Of a DNA stretch of 64,000 nucleotides, positions 13,159-23,201 are shown one piece after another. Within the stretch, counting starts at the first letter, position 1, and every line of letters starts with the position of its first letter. Under the pieces are notes generated by a model, which was not told the origin of the DNA, did no database searches, and saw only the letters and a program-made list of their open reading frames with translations. Location of the stretch: positions 26,445,060-26,509,059 of the forward strand of contig OY821742.1 of assembly GCA_963682055.1 (NCBI GenBank). Reading direction: 5' to 3'. Position numbers and translations under genes: made by a program. Source of the DNA: Primula veris. Its lineage: Eukaryota > Streptophyta > Magnoliopsida > Ericales > Primulaceae.

Positions 13159-13803
13159 AGATGGTGTTCTTTCTGATCTCTGCGCATTTCACCGCTCCAC
13201 CGAAAATTCCCTCTACTCCTACCGTACTCCAGCTTGGTAGTTTCCACCGCCTGTCCAGGGTTGAGCCCTGGGATTTGACAGCAGACTTACAAAGCCATCT
13301 ACAGACGCTTTACGCCCAATCATTCCGGATAATACTTGCATCTTCTGTATTACCGCGGCTGCTGGCATAGAGTTAGTCGATGCTTATTCCCCAGATACCT
13401 GCAATAATACTTACGGCTTCGCCCAATTCGACCAGATAACCATGAGTCGCACTGCACCCATAACATAATCGACAGATCCAAGATGTACTCCTACAAGTAA
13501 AGGGGTTCGAATAAATATTGGTTGTGTTCGAAAGGTTATGAATCTATTAATAAGTCCAATCCCAATATCTTGATTTCGAGTGGCAATGCATCGTGAACAC
13601 ATATATATATCATCTGCTAAGACAGGACCAATTAATGTTTGGATAAAAATGCGTTCCGGCATCATCCCGTTTTGAGGACTCACAAAAGAGCCTCGTATGG
13701 TGCCACAATCTGTTCGACGCACAACAATGTGTTGAACTACTTCAACAAGTCTGCATGAGATATCCAGCATCTGATGTTCGGATAGCAGTATCTGCCCGTG
13801 AGG
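13159..13803. other. Nuclear plastid DNA insertion (NUPT), chimeric
   Basis: Two non-adjacent plastid genome fragments, both in antisense orientation, are joined end to end inside an LTR: part of 16S rRNA (about 13163-13399) and part of rpoC2 (about 13400-13795). In land-plant plastomes these genes lie tens of kilobases apart, so the join is not a plastome neighbourhood. A few bases at each edge (AGAT at the left; TGCCCGTGAGG at the right) fit neither source exactly and may be filler. Copy B has lost the whole region. Confidence 0.9.
13163..13399 (-). pseudogene. rrn16: Plastid 16S rRNA fragment
   Basis: The reverse complement contains the conserved 530-loop region (CAGCAGCCGCGGTAATACAG), CCGGAATGATTGGGCGTAAAG, the CCCAGGGCTCAACCCTGG stem and GGAGCGGTGAAATGCGCAGAGAT. 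These are hallmark plastid/bacterial 16S sequences. Only about 240 nt are present, with a few substitutions (for example GAGTTAGTCGATG where GAGTTAGCCGATG is expected), so it cannot make a functional rRNA. Confidence 0.95.
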
Positions 13804-13902
13804 TATTTCTGTATTGTTTTTATTAAATCCATATACACTATAATCAGGATCCAATGTCAGTTTTTCCGCTGCAAAAATAAAAAGTGTTTCCAACAGGAAC
13901 AA
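13400..13902 (-). pseudogene. rpoC2: Plastid rpoC2 fragment fused to LTR sequence
   Basis: A 163-codon antisense frame (13411-13902) is open by chance. Its middle and end match the RNA polymerase beta'' subunit: [23 protein letters not shown], [20 protein letters not shown], then [20 protein letters not shown] and IRTPLLVG. About 2 bp are missing upstream of the CRLVEVV motif, shifting the frame, and the first 40 or so codons come from LTR sequence. The true plastid portion ends near 13795. It is a fragment of a gene normally near 1,400 codons and is not functional. Confidence 0.9.
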
Positions 13903-14392
13903 CTCGTTGGCTTGCCTAGGATTGTAATATCGAAACGAGGATAAGCACTCTATCTATATGTACGTAATTGATATGCATTGTGTATGTATGATTATGCTTG
14001 TTAACCAAGAAACTGATGAGAGTTGGCGTTTTTAGGAACTGTATATGTATGTACATGTTCTTGAATGCATAAATCTGATTTTATGATTTAGTATTTTCTT
14101 CTTCTCATTGAGTTGGAATCTGGGTTGTCACCTCTTATATATTTGTTCATGAAAACAATTCAGTTTTTTGTAACTGCTGTATGTTTAGTAAAAAGTCTTT
14201 TTCTTCAGAAATTCTATGGAAGTTTATGGTTTTAAATGTGCAAATCATGTTAGCTAGCTTCGAAGTGTTTATTAAGTTTATACTGTTCCCGGCTTCTAAT
14301 ATGCAAATTCATGATAATCAGTGTTAGTTTGGAAACACTGTATTGTGATTTTTTTTCTTGAAATAATACATATGATTTTTGTTAAGAAATAT
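13884..14392 (+). promoter_or_regulatory. Region upstream of B3 gene (copy A), AT-rich
   Basis: About 500 bp between the LTR end and the first recognisable coding exon. It is AT-rich, has no open frame of note, and presumably holds the promoter and leader. I cannot place a TATA box with confidence. In copy B everything left of position 14141 is replaced by a truncated LTR, so the two gene copies have different upstream sequences. Confidence 0.4.
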
Positions 14393-16266
14393 ATGAATTT
14401 ATTGACGGACGAAGAAAAAGGAAACGATGAAAGCAGAGAAATCAAAGGCTATCTTGTTCTGATGAAGGTGTGAATTGACTTTAGTTTTTGGTATGGTCAT
14501 TGTTCTTTTTCCTATATTGATTAAGTGCCTTACAAAGAATTAGGAGTCAGAAATATAATTTTCATGCCTGATACTTTTTTTCAATACAAAGAATTGGTTT
14601 TATGATTTAGTTTTTCCTTTTCTCGCTGAGTTAAAGTTTGGCTGTCAACCTGTCAGTGTCTTTTTACTCAAACAATTCAAATTCTTTAACTGTTGAGCAA
14701 AATATCTTTTATTTGGAATTTTATGAAACTGCAATTTGAGCTTTGATTATCCTTGCAACTCGATCTTTCACAAACGTATTTTCGTAAGTTACGTCTGTAA
14801 TTTCCCAAGATTATAAATCTTTACTTGAGTAATTTCTATGACAGTCTTCCCCCGTGCATATGCCAGCCATAGAAACGTAAACTGACGCACCCGAAAACCG
14901 ACCCCAAACCTGAACCTGAACCTGAACCTGATCCGGACCAAAGTGATTCAGACTCGGACCCCGACTCACCATACCTCTTCGATATATTTGTAACCAACAG
15001 TTACTGCTTACCCATCTCTTACGAGGTAGCAGCAAAGTATTTCCCAGCTTCCGATTCCAAGATACCATTCGACGAGGAGACCATCAAGATTACGGACCCT
15101 TTCAACCGTCCCTGGTCTGATATGGGATACGTATACTTTGACGCAGAAGAGGCCTTCATCTTGACACGACATTGGGTCCAATATTGTATCCTATGCAACC
15201 TCCATTTCATGGACATCGTTCGGTTCTTGAGGCCCGAAAACCCCCTCGGCCCCGACCATTTCATAACGCAGCATTTACGTCCGATGCCTGATTCCAAACC
15301 TGTCCAGATAACACTCCCCGAGTTCCTTCCCCAAAATTTCCTCTTCCAGGTTCTAGAGCATATACTCTTCTAACTAAACTTAGTCATGTCTTGTTAATGC
15401 ATAGTCTCCATCATGAATAAGTTATAAGTTATATATTTATGACTTGGTGAACATAATTTACTAATGAGATCTAAGCTTACACATCCTCTCTTACTAAATG
15501 GATGAGATTTAATACGATGGTAAAGATTTAAAGAGACTGATGCGCCACTGAGATCAATTTTTGTTACTAGGAAGGAACACAAAATTGATTTACTAAAATA
15601 AAATGATGAAAGAAATTATTTCTGTCGTTTTAAACCACGGTCACTAGAATGATCCTCTTATATAAACTTAAAGAGAAAAAATGCCATCAATTCGTAAAGT
15701 ACATGCCAGAGGATGAACTAGAATCTATGTTACAGATCAATTTCCTTTCCTGCTAGAGCTATGATTCTTTCTCAGTTTATTATCGACAGATATCATGTAC
15801 AAGAGACCTTGCTATATGTTCTTGGCTCTGTTAACATAGCATGAAATCTATACTAATGTGTAGATTATTTAACACCAGGTGGAACTCGAGCATGGGGATG
15901 TGAGTTTTGGGAGGCTGGTGATTGGTGGGGAGCTAGTGAGACTACACTTTCCAGGGATTAAAAAGCAAGAAATGCTGAAGCTTACAGATCACCGGGACAA
16001 GGACTGGTTTGTGACAATCGTTTATACTGAGTTTGGGGATAAGTATATGGTGATGGATAGGTGGGACTGGTTTGTGAGGGAGCATGCATTGGTGGTCGGT
16101 GATCGAATCCGGTTTTACAAGCCCGATATTCGTGCTCATAACAAGCATTTCTACATTCAGTCCGTGAAAAAAGAGGGCGAAAGCCCGACTCTGGACAGAA
16201 CAGTGATGTTCCGAAAGATAAGGGAAAAGGTATTGCTTATGATTGATCAAGAGGAACTATCAGGGG
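14393..16266 (+). CDS. Two-domain B3-type DNA-binding protein (copy A)
   Basis: Spliced gene model with exons 14393-14467, 14873-15349 and 15879-16266. Donors are AAG|GTGTGA, CAG|GTTCTA and GGG|GTGAGT; acceptors are CCATAG|AAA and CACCAG|GTG, with the first two introns in phase 0. The product is about 313 residues: a short acidic leader, a PEPEPEPDPD/Asp-Ser linker, a first B3-like fold at about 58-147 (VAAKYFP, FILTRHWVQY, MDIVRFLRP) and a second at about 185-285 (RLVIGGEL, WDWFVREHALVVGDRIRFY). B3 domains bind DNA in nuclear plant transcription factors; paired domains are typical of the REM-like group. The ATG at 14393 is the first in frame in exon 1 but an earlier exon cannot be excluded. 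The 3' end is uncertain: without splicing at 16267 the frame stops soon after a T-run. Confidence 0.7.
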
Positions 16267-16697
16267 GTGAGTACTTTTTTTTTTTTTTTTGATAATCAGA
16301 AACCCTTCTTTGGAGGTAAACCTGCTTTCAAGGGGTGAATACTGGTTGAATATGAAGTTGACGAATCTGAGTAATAGAAATGATAATCTCATGGGGTGTT
16401 GTCGATAAGTTCTGAATTCGGAAGTGTTTTTTTCTATGTAGAATGTTGAGAAATCTTGATTCATGAGAAGAAGCGTAGATACCAGTGAGGTTAATATTCA
16501 TTTTATGGGAATATTCAGGATAGGATAAACATGTTGACAATTCATTGATGGGTAGCTTAATGTAGTTTACCTTGCTAGATACTGTTGATTGGTTTGGAAA
16601 TTTTATGAGTAAATGAATTTAATGAGTTTATGAAGAAACTGCCTATCTTGTGGTAATCTTCATTTTCTGCTTCTATTTGTCTTTTGCTTTGAAGGAG
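16267..16697 (+). other. Probable last intron or 3' region of B3 gene (copy A)
   Basis: It follows a GTGAGT donor and begins with a T-run of about 16. No downstream B3 coding exon could be found before the antisense DC1 fragment, so the gene may simply end here. Confidence 0.4.
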
Positions 16698-16949
16698 CTA
16701 GTATTTGTATTCTTCTTTCGTAAGGCAAAGATGACAGAGAAAAGAACTAGGGCTCTGTATGGGAATTAGGGGATGCATGTGACATTTATCTATGATTGTG
16801 CGCGATGTGGCAGCACACATCGTATCGACATCAAAATTACAAATGGAACAATGATAAACGAACCCCTCACATGTTTTATAGCACAAATTACAAAAGTAAT
16901 TAACATAATTAGCAAGACGCGCTTTGAAAGAAGACAGAGGATGTTGCAT
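16698..16949 (-). pseudogene. DC1 (Cys/His-rich C1-like) domain fragment (copy A)
   Basis: An 83-codon antisense frame encodes one DC1-type zinc-binding module and the start of a second: HPLSSFKA, then Y.CNLCYKTC.GFVYHCSICNFDVDTMCA, IIDKCHMHPL, and FLCHLC. The C/H spacing is that of plant DC1 proteins, which normally carry several such modules over 500-700 residues. Here it stops at a codon soon after the second CxxC and has no other modules nearby, so it is a fragment, tail-to-tail with the B3 gene. The copy at 47579-47830 is nearly identical. Confidence 0.8.
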
Positions 16950-16976
16950 GTCTTACTGGTAGGGAAATTTCATTAG

Positions 16977-17500
16977 CACAAATTAAGGCTTGAATCACAG
17001 TTTAAAGTGTTTTCTTTTTGGTTTATTAATTTAAATCTTCAAGCCTTGTTTGGTTATGGTTTTAAAACTCGGTTGTTCTTATATTTTTCCTTAAAAACTG
17101 TAGGTCTTGAATTTGGTTGACCAGCTTATAAGCCGAGCTCGTGTAGTTTTATGGCCTAGAAAAGCTAAAACCTTAGCTCGCTTAACTTAGATTTTTTTTA
17201 TTGATTTCTTTTAGAGCTTATGAGCTTAAAAGCTACAACAAGACAAGCCTATGACTCATTTGATTGATTACTGAACAAAATTCTACTAAGCTATATGTGG
17301 TTTTCTTGCTGTGAAATAACTAAATTTGTAGGAAAATCAGCATAATTTGTAAAATCAAACGATCCATTTTCTTAGCCTAAAGTGTGCAATAAAACATGTA
17401 CAATTGAATCCCCCTTTCCTTGATAACTAATCCAAGAAATTATATATTGGTATAGAGTATACACTATTAAATAAAGAAAAATAGTCTGTATAAAAGAGGG
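16977..17500. other. AT-rich intergenic sequence (copy A)
   Basis: No open frames, repeats or sites that I could support. It is conserved with 47858-48380 only because it is part of the duplication. Confidence 0.5.
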
Positions 17501-17755
17501 TGAATCATAGTTGTTGGGAGGAGATACGAAATCGGCAAACGAAATTTACACATGAAATAATAGCTAGCGGGAAACGGAATTTTTGAAATGGGAAATAACC
17601 TTTTGTATCATGCATTCACCTCATAGTTATCGGGAAACTCGTTTCCCATTTTAAAAATTACGTTTCCCATTTCAAAAATAACATTTCCGGCACCTTATTA
17701 TTTCATGGGATTTTTTTCATATTTTTTCCACCGTTGTAAAATTTAAAAGTTTATA
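17500..17755. repeat. Inverted-repeat element rich in GGGAAAC/GTTTCCC (copy A)
   Basis: Motifs such as CGGGAAACGGAATTTTTGAAA and ATGGGAAATAACC on the left recur inverted on the right as CGTTTCCCATTTCAAAAATA. ATGAAATAATA on the left pairs with TATTATTTCAT on the right. The segment could fold as a hairpin of about 200 bp and resembles a MITE, but clean ends and a target duplication were not found. Confidence 0.5.
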
Positions 17756-17982
17756 CTCTCTCCATCCCAATTTATAAGAAACAATGAGGATACATAAAAT
17801 TTTGCAATGCAAAATTGATACACTTAAATATGTCGAAATTGTAATTTTGAAAAGTGTAATTCATATAATTAATTATTGTCTAACTTTTCAAATTTACAAT
17901 TTCGACGTTTGTAAGTTTATCAATTTTCCATTGTAAAATTGCACTTATCAACACTCATTGTATTAAATTGAGACGGGGGAAG
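17756..17982. mobile_element. Stowaway (Tc1/mariner) MITE (copy A)
   Basis: 227 bp flanked by TA on both sides. The left end CTCTCTCCATCCCAATTTAT and the inverted right end CTTCCCCCGTCTCAATTTAA match the classic Stowaway terminus (CTCCCTCCGTCCCAATTTAT-like). The inside is nearly palindromic (TGTCGAAATTGTAATTTTGAAA against TTTCAAATTTACAATTTCGAC). The copy in B is 48639-48865. Confidence 0.9.
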
Positions 17983-18039
17983 TATTATACACGTGACAAT
18001 GAAGAATTAGATAGTTGAAAGTTTATATAAGTAGGTCAA

Positions 18040-18975
18040 ACAAGCTTTACTTATATAAATAATTTCCGTTGAGACAGAAAGGGCAAGAGGGCCCAGAGAG
18101 AGATGGAAAAGGAGAGTGGAATCGAAGTGTGGGGAATTGAAGATGGTGACGTTTTGTGCTTATATTTTTCTCTATAAAATTTTTGATATCTACACGACTC
18201 AATCAATACGTATGTGGTCGAAACCAATTTTTACAAATAAAAAATTAATTTTTCCCGGCTAACATAAATTTCTGCTACAAGCTTTCATCATTTTACAAGT
18301 GGAAAGCAAAAGTTAAATAGCTGATGAGGGTCACTTGCAAAATTTGAAAGTTTAAATGGATCATTTTGAAGATGGTGACGTATATAGTTATTGTAGCAAT
18401 GCGAGTAGAGATCAAAAGAGGCTAATTGAGTTATATAAATTTCGTTGTGACGAAAAGGGTGCCACAGAGAAAGAGAAGAAGAGTGAAATCGAAAAGTAGA
18501 ACCGCTGGTTGTTACGTTTATAGTTTGTATATAATAGAAAGATGGTGATGTTTAGTACATATTTTTTTTTCTATATAATTTTTGACATATACTATAAGAT
18601 TCAATCAACGCGTATGCGATCGAAACCAATTTTACCAAAAAAAATCCCACGCTAACATAAATTTCGGCCTTAAAAAACATATTTAATTTAATGACTCATT
18701 TATATTAGACTCTACCTTGTAAGTTGTAGACAACGACAAAATACACATCTTAAATATAAAAAAAAATACAAACAAAGGTGAATGCGAATGGATGGTACAA
18801 AATTTTATCATTTTACAAGTGGAAAGCAAAAATTAAACACTTAATTAAGGGTCACTTGCAAAAATTGACAGTTTACAAAGGATCATTTATAAAAGGGGTA
18901 ATTTACTATTATTCACATTTTTGATAATTTATCCAAAAAAAGTCACACAACAATATTTATATCCCCAATAAGTCA
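18040..18975 (+). pseudogene. Two broken repeats of the helicase-like gene 5' end (copy A)
   Basis: Near 18064 and again near 18440 the sequence resembles the leader and first codons of the gene at 57622: TTCCGTT..GAC..AAAGGG, a GAGAGAGA run, then ATGGAAAAGGAGAGTGGAATC at 18103, encoding MEKES.IEV like the intact gene. The similarity stops after about nine codons and the frame ends at a TAA. The two repeats also share a CGATCGAAACCAATTT/GCTAACATAAATTTC block and a TTTTACAAGTGGAAAGC / GGGTCACTTGCAAAA block. The spacing is about 0.4-0.5 kb, so this is a diverged tandem duplication of a promoter and partial exon. Confidence 0.65.
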
Positions 18976-19119
18976 CACATCAATGTGCCTTTGGATGTTT
19001 GCATATTTTGATGAATTTTTAACCTTGGAATTGAATTCTTGGAAATTGAAATACGGTGATTTCCTATAAAAGAATTGATAAACCTATTCACCCCCTCTAT
19101 CTTTCTCTCCATTTGGACC
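18976..19119. other. Copy A boundary and spacer before the palindrome
   Basis: Homology to copy B ends at AATAAGTCA. Nothing else is recognisable before the palindrome arm starts. Confidence 0.5.
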
Positions 19120-21581
19120 AACACATTTAGTTTGATTTTTTTATATGTGAATATACTGAGCAAGATAATCACATAAATATCGACAGTAATGAGTTTTTAT
19201 ATTCCATTTAAATATGTTTATTTGTGTAACCATATATGCACCTAAATTTCTCCCTATTTATTTATCTAGCTTGGTTCTTGATATGAATGAGCCATTACAA
19301 GATCACGTCATACAGATTCTAATATAGAGGGAAAAGAAAGATTAGAGAGGAGAGAAATCATTGTAATAACATTTATATATAAATATATATATTTGAGTGT
19401 GCACAATCTAAATTTGTTCTTTCTTTCAATCACATCGATAGAAAAATTTGATCAGTTTTTGATATTAGACTTGTCAATCGTACGACTTATGTACAACTTT
19501 AAGTATATTATACTTGTTTGGATCTTTGATCCATTGTCTCATTGTTCGAGACGTTTTGGGTAACTCTGTCCATTAAGTAAGAGGAGATATGCGAGTTGCT
19601 CTACCCAGAAAAATGACTGTTCGTAGCAAGTAGTTATGTCCATTAAGGAGGAAATTTGTAAAGGCTAGCTCTGGATATTCATAGTTTGAATAATCAGGTT
19701 TTAAAAAGAAAAAAATTGTTTTTAGTTAGTTAATTTGAATCATTTGAATCAATTATTAACTACTTCATGAACTGTTATTATTATTAAAGTATTATAATTA
19801 TTTCCAATTTCGAGATAAGTATCTGACCACAAAGTGTCAACACATGATATATACTTTGTTTTTTGGTAAGAAACAATGAAAGAGTAGCTGGTTTTTTTCT
19901 TCTTATTATGCTTTATAATCGGCCTATTTTTCCTAAATAACATGGTAACAAGTTAATATTTTCTTAATATGCCGGAGACCGCTAATCATTCTTATCCTCC
20001 CATCAGACAAAACATTAACCTTATTACCCTTTTCTTTATTTTACCTATAAAAAGTACTCTTTATCCAAATATCCAATGCCCACAATAACTCTCTAATATT
20101 TTTACTCCCTCCCTCCTTCTACACATTATCAAGCCGTCTCGCTAGTAAGTTTCTTATTGAGTATTCTCTGAGAAATTATGGTTTATTAGTTTTTTGTTGA
20201 CATAGAAGCATCAATGTTTTTTTTGGAAATTAATTAAGAGAAGTATAAATGTTAACGGCTCAATTAATTCCCGAAGGCTACAACAAGGTCAACTATAGAA
20301 AGTGTTTTTGCATTGATTGAGTCGTTGCCTTTTATATGAACATTGATGCTTCTATGTCAACAAAAAACTAAGAAACCATAGTTTATCACAAACTACTCAA
20401 TAATAAACTTACTACTGAGACGGCTTGATAACCTTTAGAAACAGAGAGAGAGAGTAAAAGTATTAGAGAGATATTGTGGGCATTGAATATTTAGACAAAT
20501 GGTACTTTCTATAGGAAAAATAAAGAAAAAGGTAAAAAGGTTAGTGTTTTGTCTGATCAGAGGATAAGAATGGACTCGATTTGTAGCATATTAACAAAAT
20601 ATTAACTTGTTAGTATGTTATTTACCAAAAATATGCCGATTATAATGCATAATAAGAAGAAGAAAATCAGCGCCTCTTTTATTCTTTCTTACCAAAAAAA
20701 TAAAGTATACATCTTATTTAGAGTTTGTGGTCACATACTAACCTCGAAATTGGAAATAATTAGAACACTTTAATAATAATAACACTGCATGGATTAGTTA
20801 ATAATTGATTCTAATTAACTAATTAAAAACAATTAATATTTTTTTTCTTTTTAAAACCTGATTCTTCAAACCATGAATCTCCTTCTTATGACTAGATCTA
20901 CCATTTACAAATATCCTATTTATGGGCAGAGCTACCCACTACAAAAACTCTTCATTCGGTGCAAATCAACTTGCAGATCTGCTCTTACTTAATGGGTAGA
21001 GTTACCCAAAAACGCCTTGAACAATAAGACAATGGATCAATGATCCAAACAAGTATAATATGCTTAATGTTGTATACAAGTCATACAGTCAACAAGTCTA
21101 GCAAGTTAAAAACACTCGTTACTTTTAACTTGCTAGACTTCATTGCAACATTTTTAAAATCGATTGACCTTAGTTTTCTCTTAAAAAAACTCGAACATAA
21201 TGTGTTTTTAATATAAAATATTAAATATTCATTATTTTGTTTTACAAAATAAAAATTGCTACATTACTATATTATTTATTACAACAACATAATTATTAAC
21301 ACATGATTGACCTAATATATCTAATATATCTAATTTCTTAAATATGTTTTCTCATGGTTCAATAATTTCTTTTATTAGAAAAATTAAGACACAGTTATTT
21401 AGAATTTTATCAACAAACAGTATATTTGTATTGATGTTTTGTGGTTTTACTCATGAGTCATGATACAAAATATAAAAAAATAATACATCACGTATTTATA
21501 TAGCTTGGTACGCTTTGATAAAAAAAAATTACTTACGACTCGCCCTCCTACTCAAAATCTTAGATTCGTCACTGATTGCGC

Positions 21582-21618
<37 letters not shown>

Positions 21619-21935
21619 CGTTATTACAATGATTTCTCTCCTCTCTGATCTTTCTTTTCTTTCAATATTATAATATGTATGATTTGGTCTTGTAATGGCT
21701 CATTGATATAGGGAACCAAGCTAAAAATAATTAAAGAGATAAATGTAAGTGCATATACTGTTACGCAAAAAAAAAATATTTAGATAAAAGATAAGAACTC
21801 GTTTTTTTCTCTCTCTATATATATAATATATATCTATCTATCTCTATTTTAAAGATAAGAACTCGTTATTGTCGATATATATGTGATTATCTTGCTCAGC
21901 CTATTCACATATAAAAATCATCAAATTAAATGTTA
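19120..21935. repeat. Long imperfect inverted repeat (palindrome), about 2.8 kb
   Basis: The left arm, 19120 to about 20220, is repeated in inverse order at about 20330-21935. Matching pairs include ATATGTGAATA..TGAGCAAGATAATCACAT (19144) with its complement near 21890, AAGTATATTATACTTGTTTGGATC with GATCCAAACAAGTATAAT, TATCAAGCCGTCTC with GAGACGGCTTGATA, and GACATAGAAGCATCAATG with CATTGATGCTTCTATGTC. The loop is about 110 bp. The right arm is longer because it contains extra sequence, including an (AT)17 microsatellite at 21583-21617. The arms are clearly diverged. No long open frame is present. A transcript crossing it would fold into a very long hairpin. Confidence 0.85.
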
Positions 21936-22173
21936 AACAAATTAATGCTAAACTAGAAAATGTTGACTAACTATTACTCACTGTTTGAACCACGGGACAA
22001 ATTTGTTTTCAATGGATTTTTCAAACTAACAACATTTGTGGGAAAGTCATTTGCGTACATCTAGTCCTCAAAAATGCTATAAATAAAATACATTCTATAC
22101 TAGTGGCTGAAATATAAAAATATTCTATAAATTTAATTAAGTAATTACCAACAACAATCACGTCGTGTATTTT
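21936..22173. other. Flank between palindrome and CACTA element
   Basis: About 240 bp, possibly the continuation of the older antisense CACTA fragment seen at 28917-29583, but no motif in it can be assigned. Confidence 0.35.
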
Positions 22174-22480
22174 CACTACAAGAAAAAAGATGGATGGCAA
22201 CAACAAAAAAAAGAATGAGCAAAATTTTATTGCTGATTAGCAACACAACACAAAGAAAATAGCAACATAAATTTGTGGTAAACATTTAGCAATAGAATCA
22301 ACATTTTTTTCGCAACAGAGTTTTAGCAACACCCGAATCTGTTACTAAAAGAGTTGCCAAATTTTTAGGACGAAATCAGCAATAAAATTACCATCAATTT
22401 AGGAACATGGCCTCCCCAAAAAATTGACAACATAAATATATGCTACTATAGTTAAGTATTTATTTTTAATTGCAAATAGC
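22174..22480. repeat. Left terminus and subterminal repeats of CACTA element 1
   Basis: Dense copies of AGCAACA and TAGCAA-type words follow the terminal inverted repeat. The same words occur in both orientations at the other end (about 28425-28916). Confidence 0.75.
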
Positions 22481-23200
22481 TTACAACATAAGTTTCTTCA
22501 AGTTAAAATGTTGTGATATGTTACTTATTAAAAAAAAATTCAGACGATAAATTTTAATTAAGCCAAAATCCATATTAAGACTTAAAAGATATTTTTTTTA
22601 CCTATTTTTATAAAGTATCAAATAATTCTTAAGTGTATAGTTTTTTTTTTTGTGTACATTAAATCTTTGATAATAAATTATGCAACATTTTTTATATTTC
22701 TACGTTGTATGCTTATATATGGTATAGAAATAAAAGGAGGGAAGGTACAGACACATAACTTGGGGGAGTCGTGGGGAAAAAGGGGGTGAAAAGATAAATA
22801 TTTAATTTGTTTAGTGGTCCCTCTGAAAAGTATAAAAAGGTCCTCTTTAAAACGTGAAAATTGTTAACTATTTAATACATTAACAACGATTTCATTATTC
22901 AATTTTAACGAAATAAGTCCCATGCATTTAAAACGTGAAAATTGTTAACTAAGTGTTAATAGAGTAGAAACATAGCTGAACTTATAATAAAAAAAATATA
23001 TATATGGAAAGATAATATTTTTAATTTGGGTAAACCTTCATGGATTATGTTTTGTTTCATTATGTGTGCTTTATAATTTCTTTTAAGTGTCAACATATTT
23101 GAAAATTATTACCCTCTTTTTTTTTATCTTTGTTTTAGGTCTCCAAAATGATGGAGACAACATGAGTTTTCCTAAATAATTTTTATTTATTTATGTTACA
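22481..23200. other. Non-coding left interior of CACTA element 1
   Basis: AT-rich with homopolymer runs. An AAACGTGAAAATTGTTAACTA unit occurs twice (22851 and 22930). The missing transposase region would have been here. Confidence 0.5.
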
Positions 23201-23201
23201 A

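Larger units (their letters stand above)
5359..13883 (+). mobile_element. Decayed Ty1/copia retrotransposon (copy A)
   Basis: Two direct LTRs (5359-6544 and 12013-13883) enclose about 5.5 kb of AT-rich sequence with no long open frame. The polypurine tract AAGTGGGAGAT ends at 12012 and is followed by TGTTAGAA, the start of the 3' LTR. The 5' LTR lacks about 30 bp at its beginning, so no target duplication can be read. Reverse-transcriptase remnants show the element was once coding and lies on the plus strand. The primer-binding site is not recognisable. Confidence 0.85.
12013..13883 (+). repeat. 3' LTR of copia element, interrupted by plastid DNA (copy A)
   Basis: The LTR starts TGTTAGAATGATATAC directly after the polypurine tract and matches the 5' LTR up to GTGATCTAC at 13158. 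It resumes at TATTTCTGTATTG (13804) and runs to the same CCGCTGCAAAAATAAAA end. Between these points about 13 bp of LTR are replaced by plastid sequence (13159-13803). Confidence 0.85.
1..18976 (+). repeat. Segmental duplication, copy A
   Basis: This stretch is collinear and in the same orientation with about 35540-49862. By eye it differs at only a few positions per hundred. Position 1 matches about 35540 and the match stops at 18975/49862, where A continues toward the palindrome and B enters an A-rich run. A holds segments that B lacks: 2265-4980, about 59 bp near 10190-10250, and 12283-14144. The true left end lies outside the window. Because the B breakpoints cut through a hAT element and two LTRs that are whole or more complete in A, A is closer to the ancestral arrangement. 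Confidence 0.95.

Noticed and set aside
13163..13399. Functional rRNA gene
   Set aside because: Only about 240 nt of plastid 16S are present, with substitutions.
13411..13902. 163-codon antisense frame as an expressed gene
   Set aside because: It is plastid rpoC2 sequence with a small frame-shifting deletion, fused to LTR sequence. The openness is accidental.
14811..15297. Minus-strand frames opposite B3 exon 2 (and the same at 45692-46178)
   Set aside because: They are shadows of the B3 exon, whose plus-strand translation shows the domain motifs and flanking splice sites.
15879..15881. GTG at 15879 as a start codon for the second B3 frame
   Set aside because: It directly follows a CACCAG acceptor and joins in phase to the previous exon; plant genes do not normally start at GTG.
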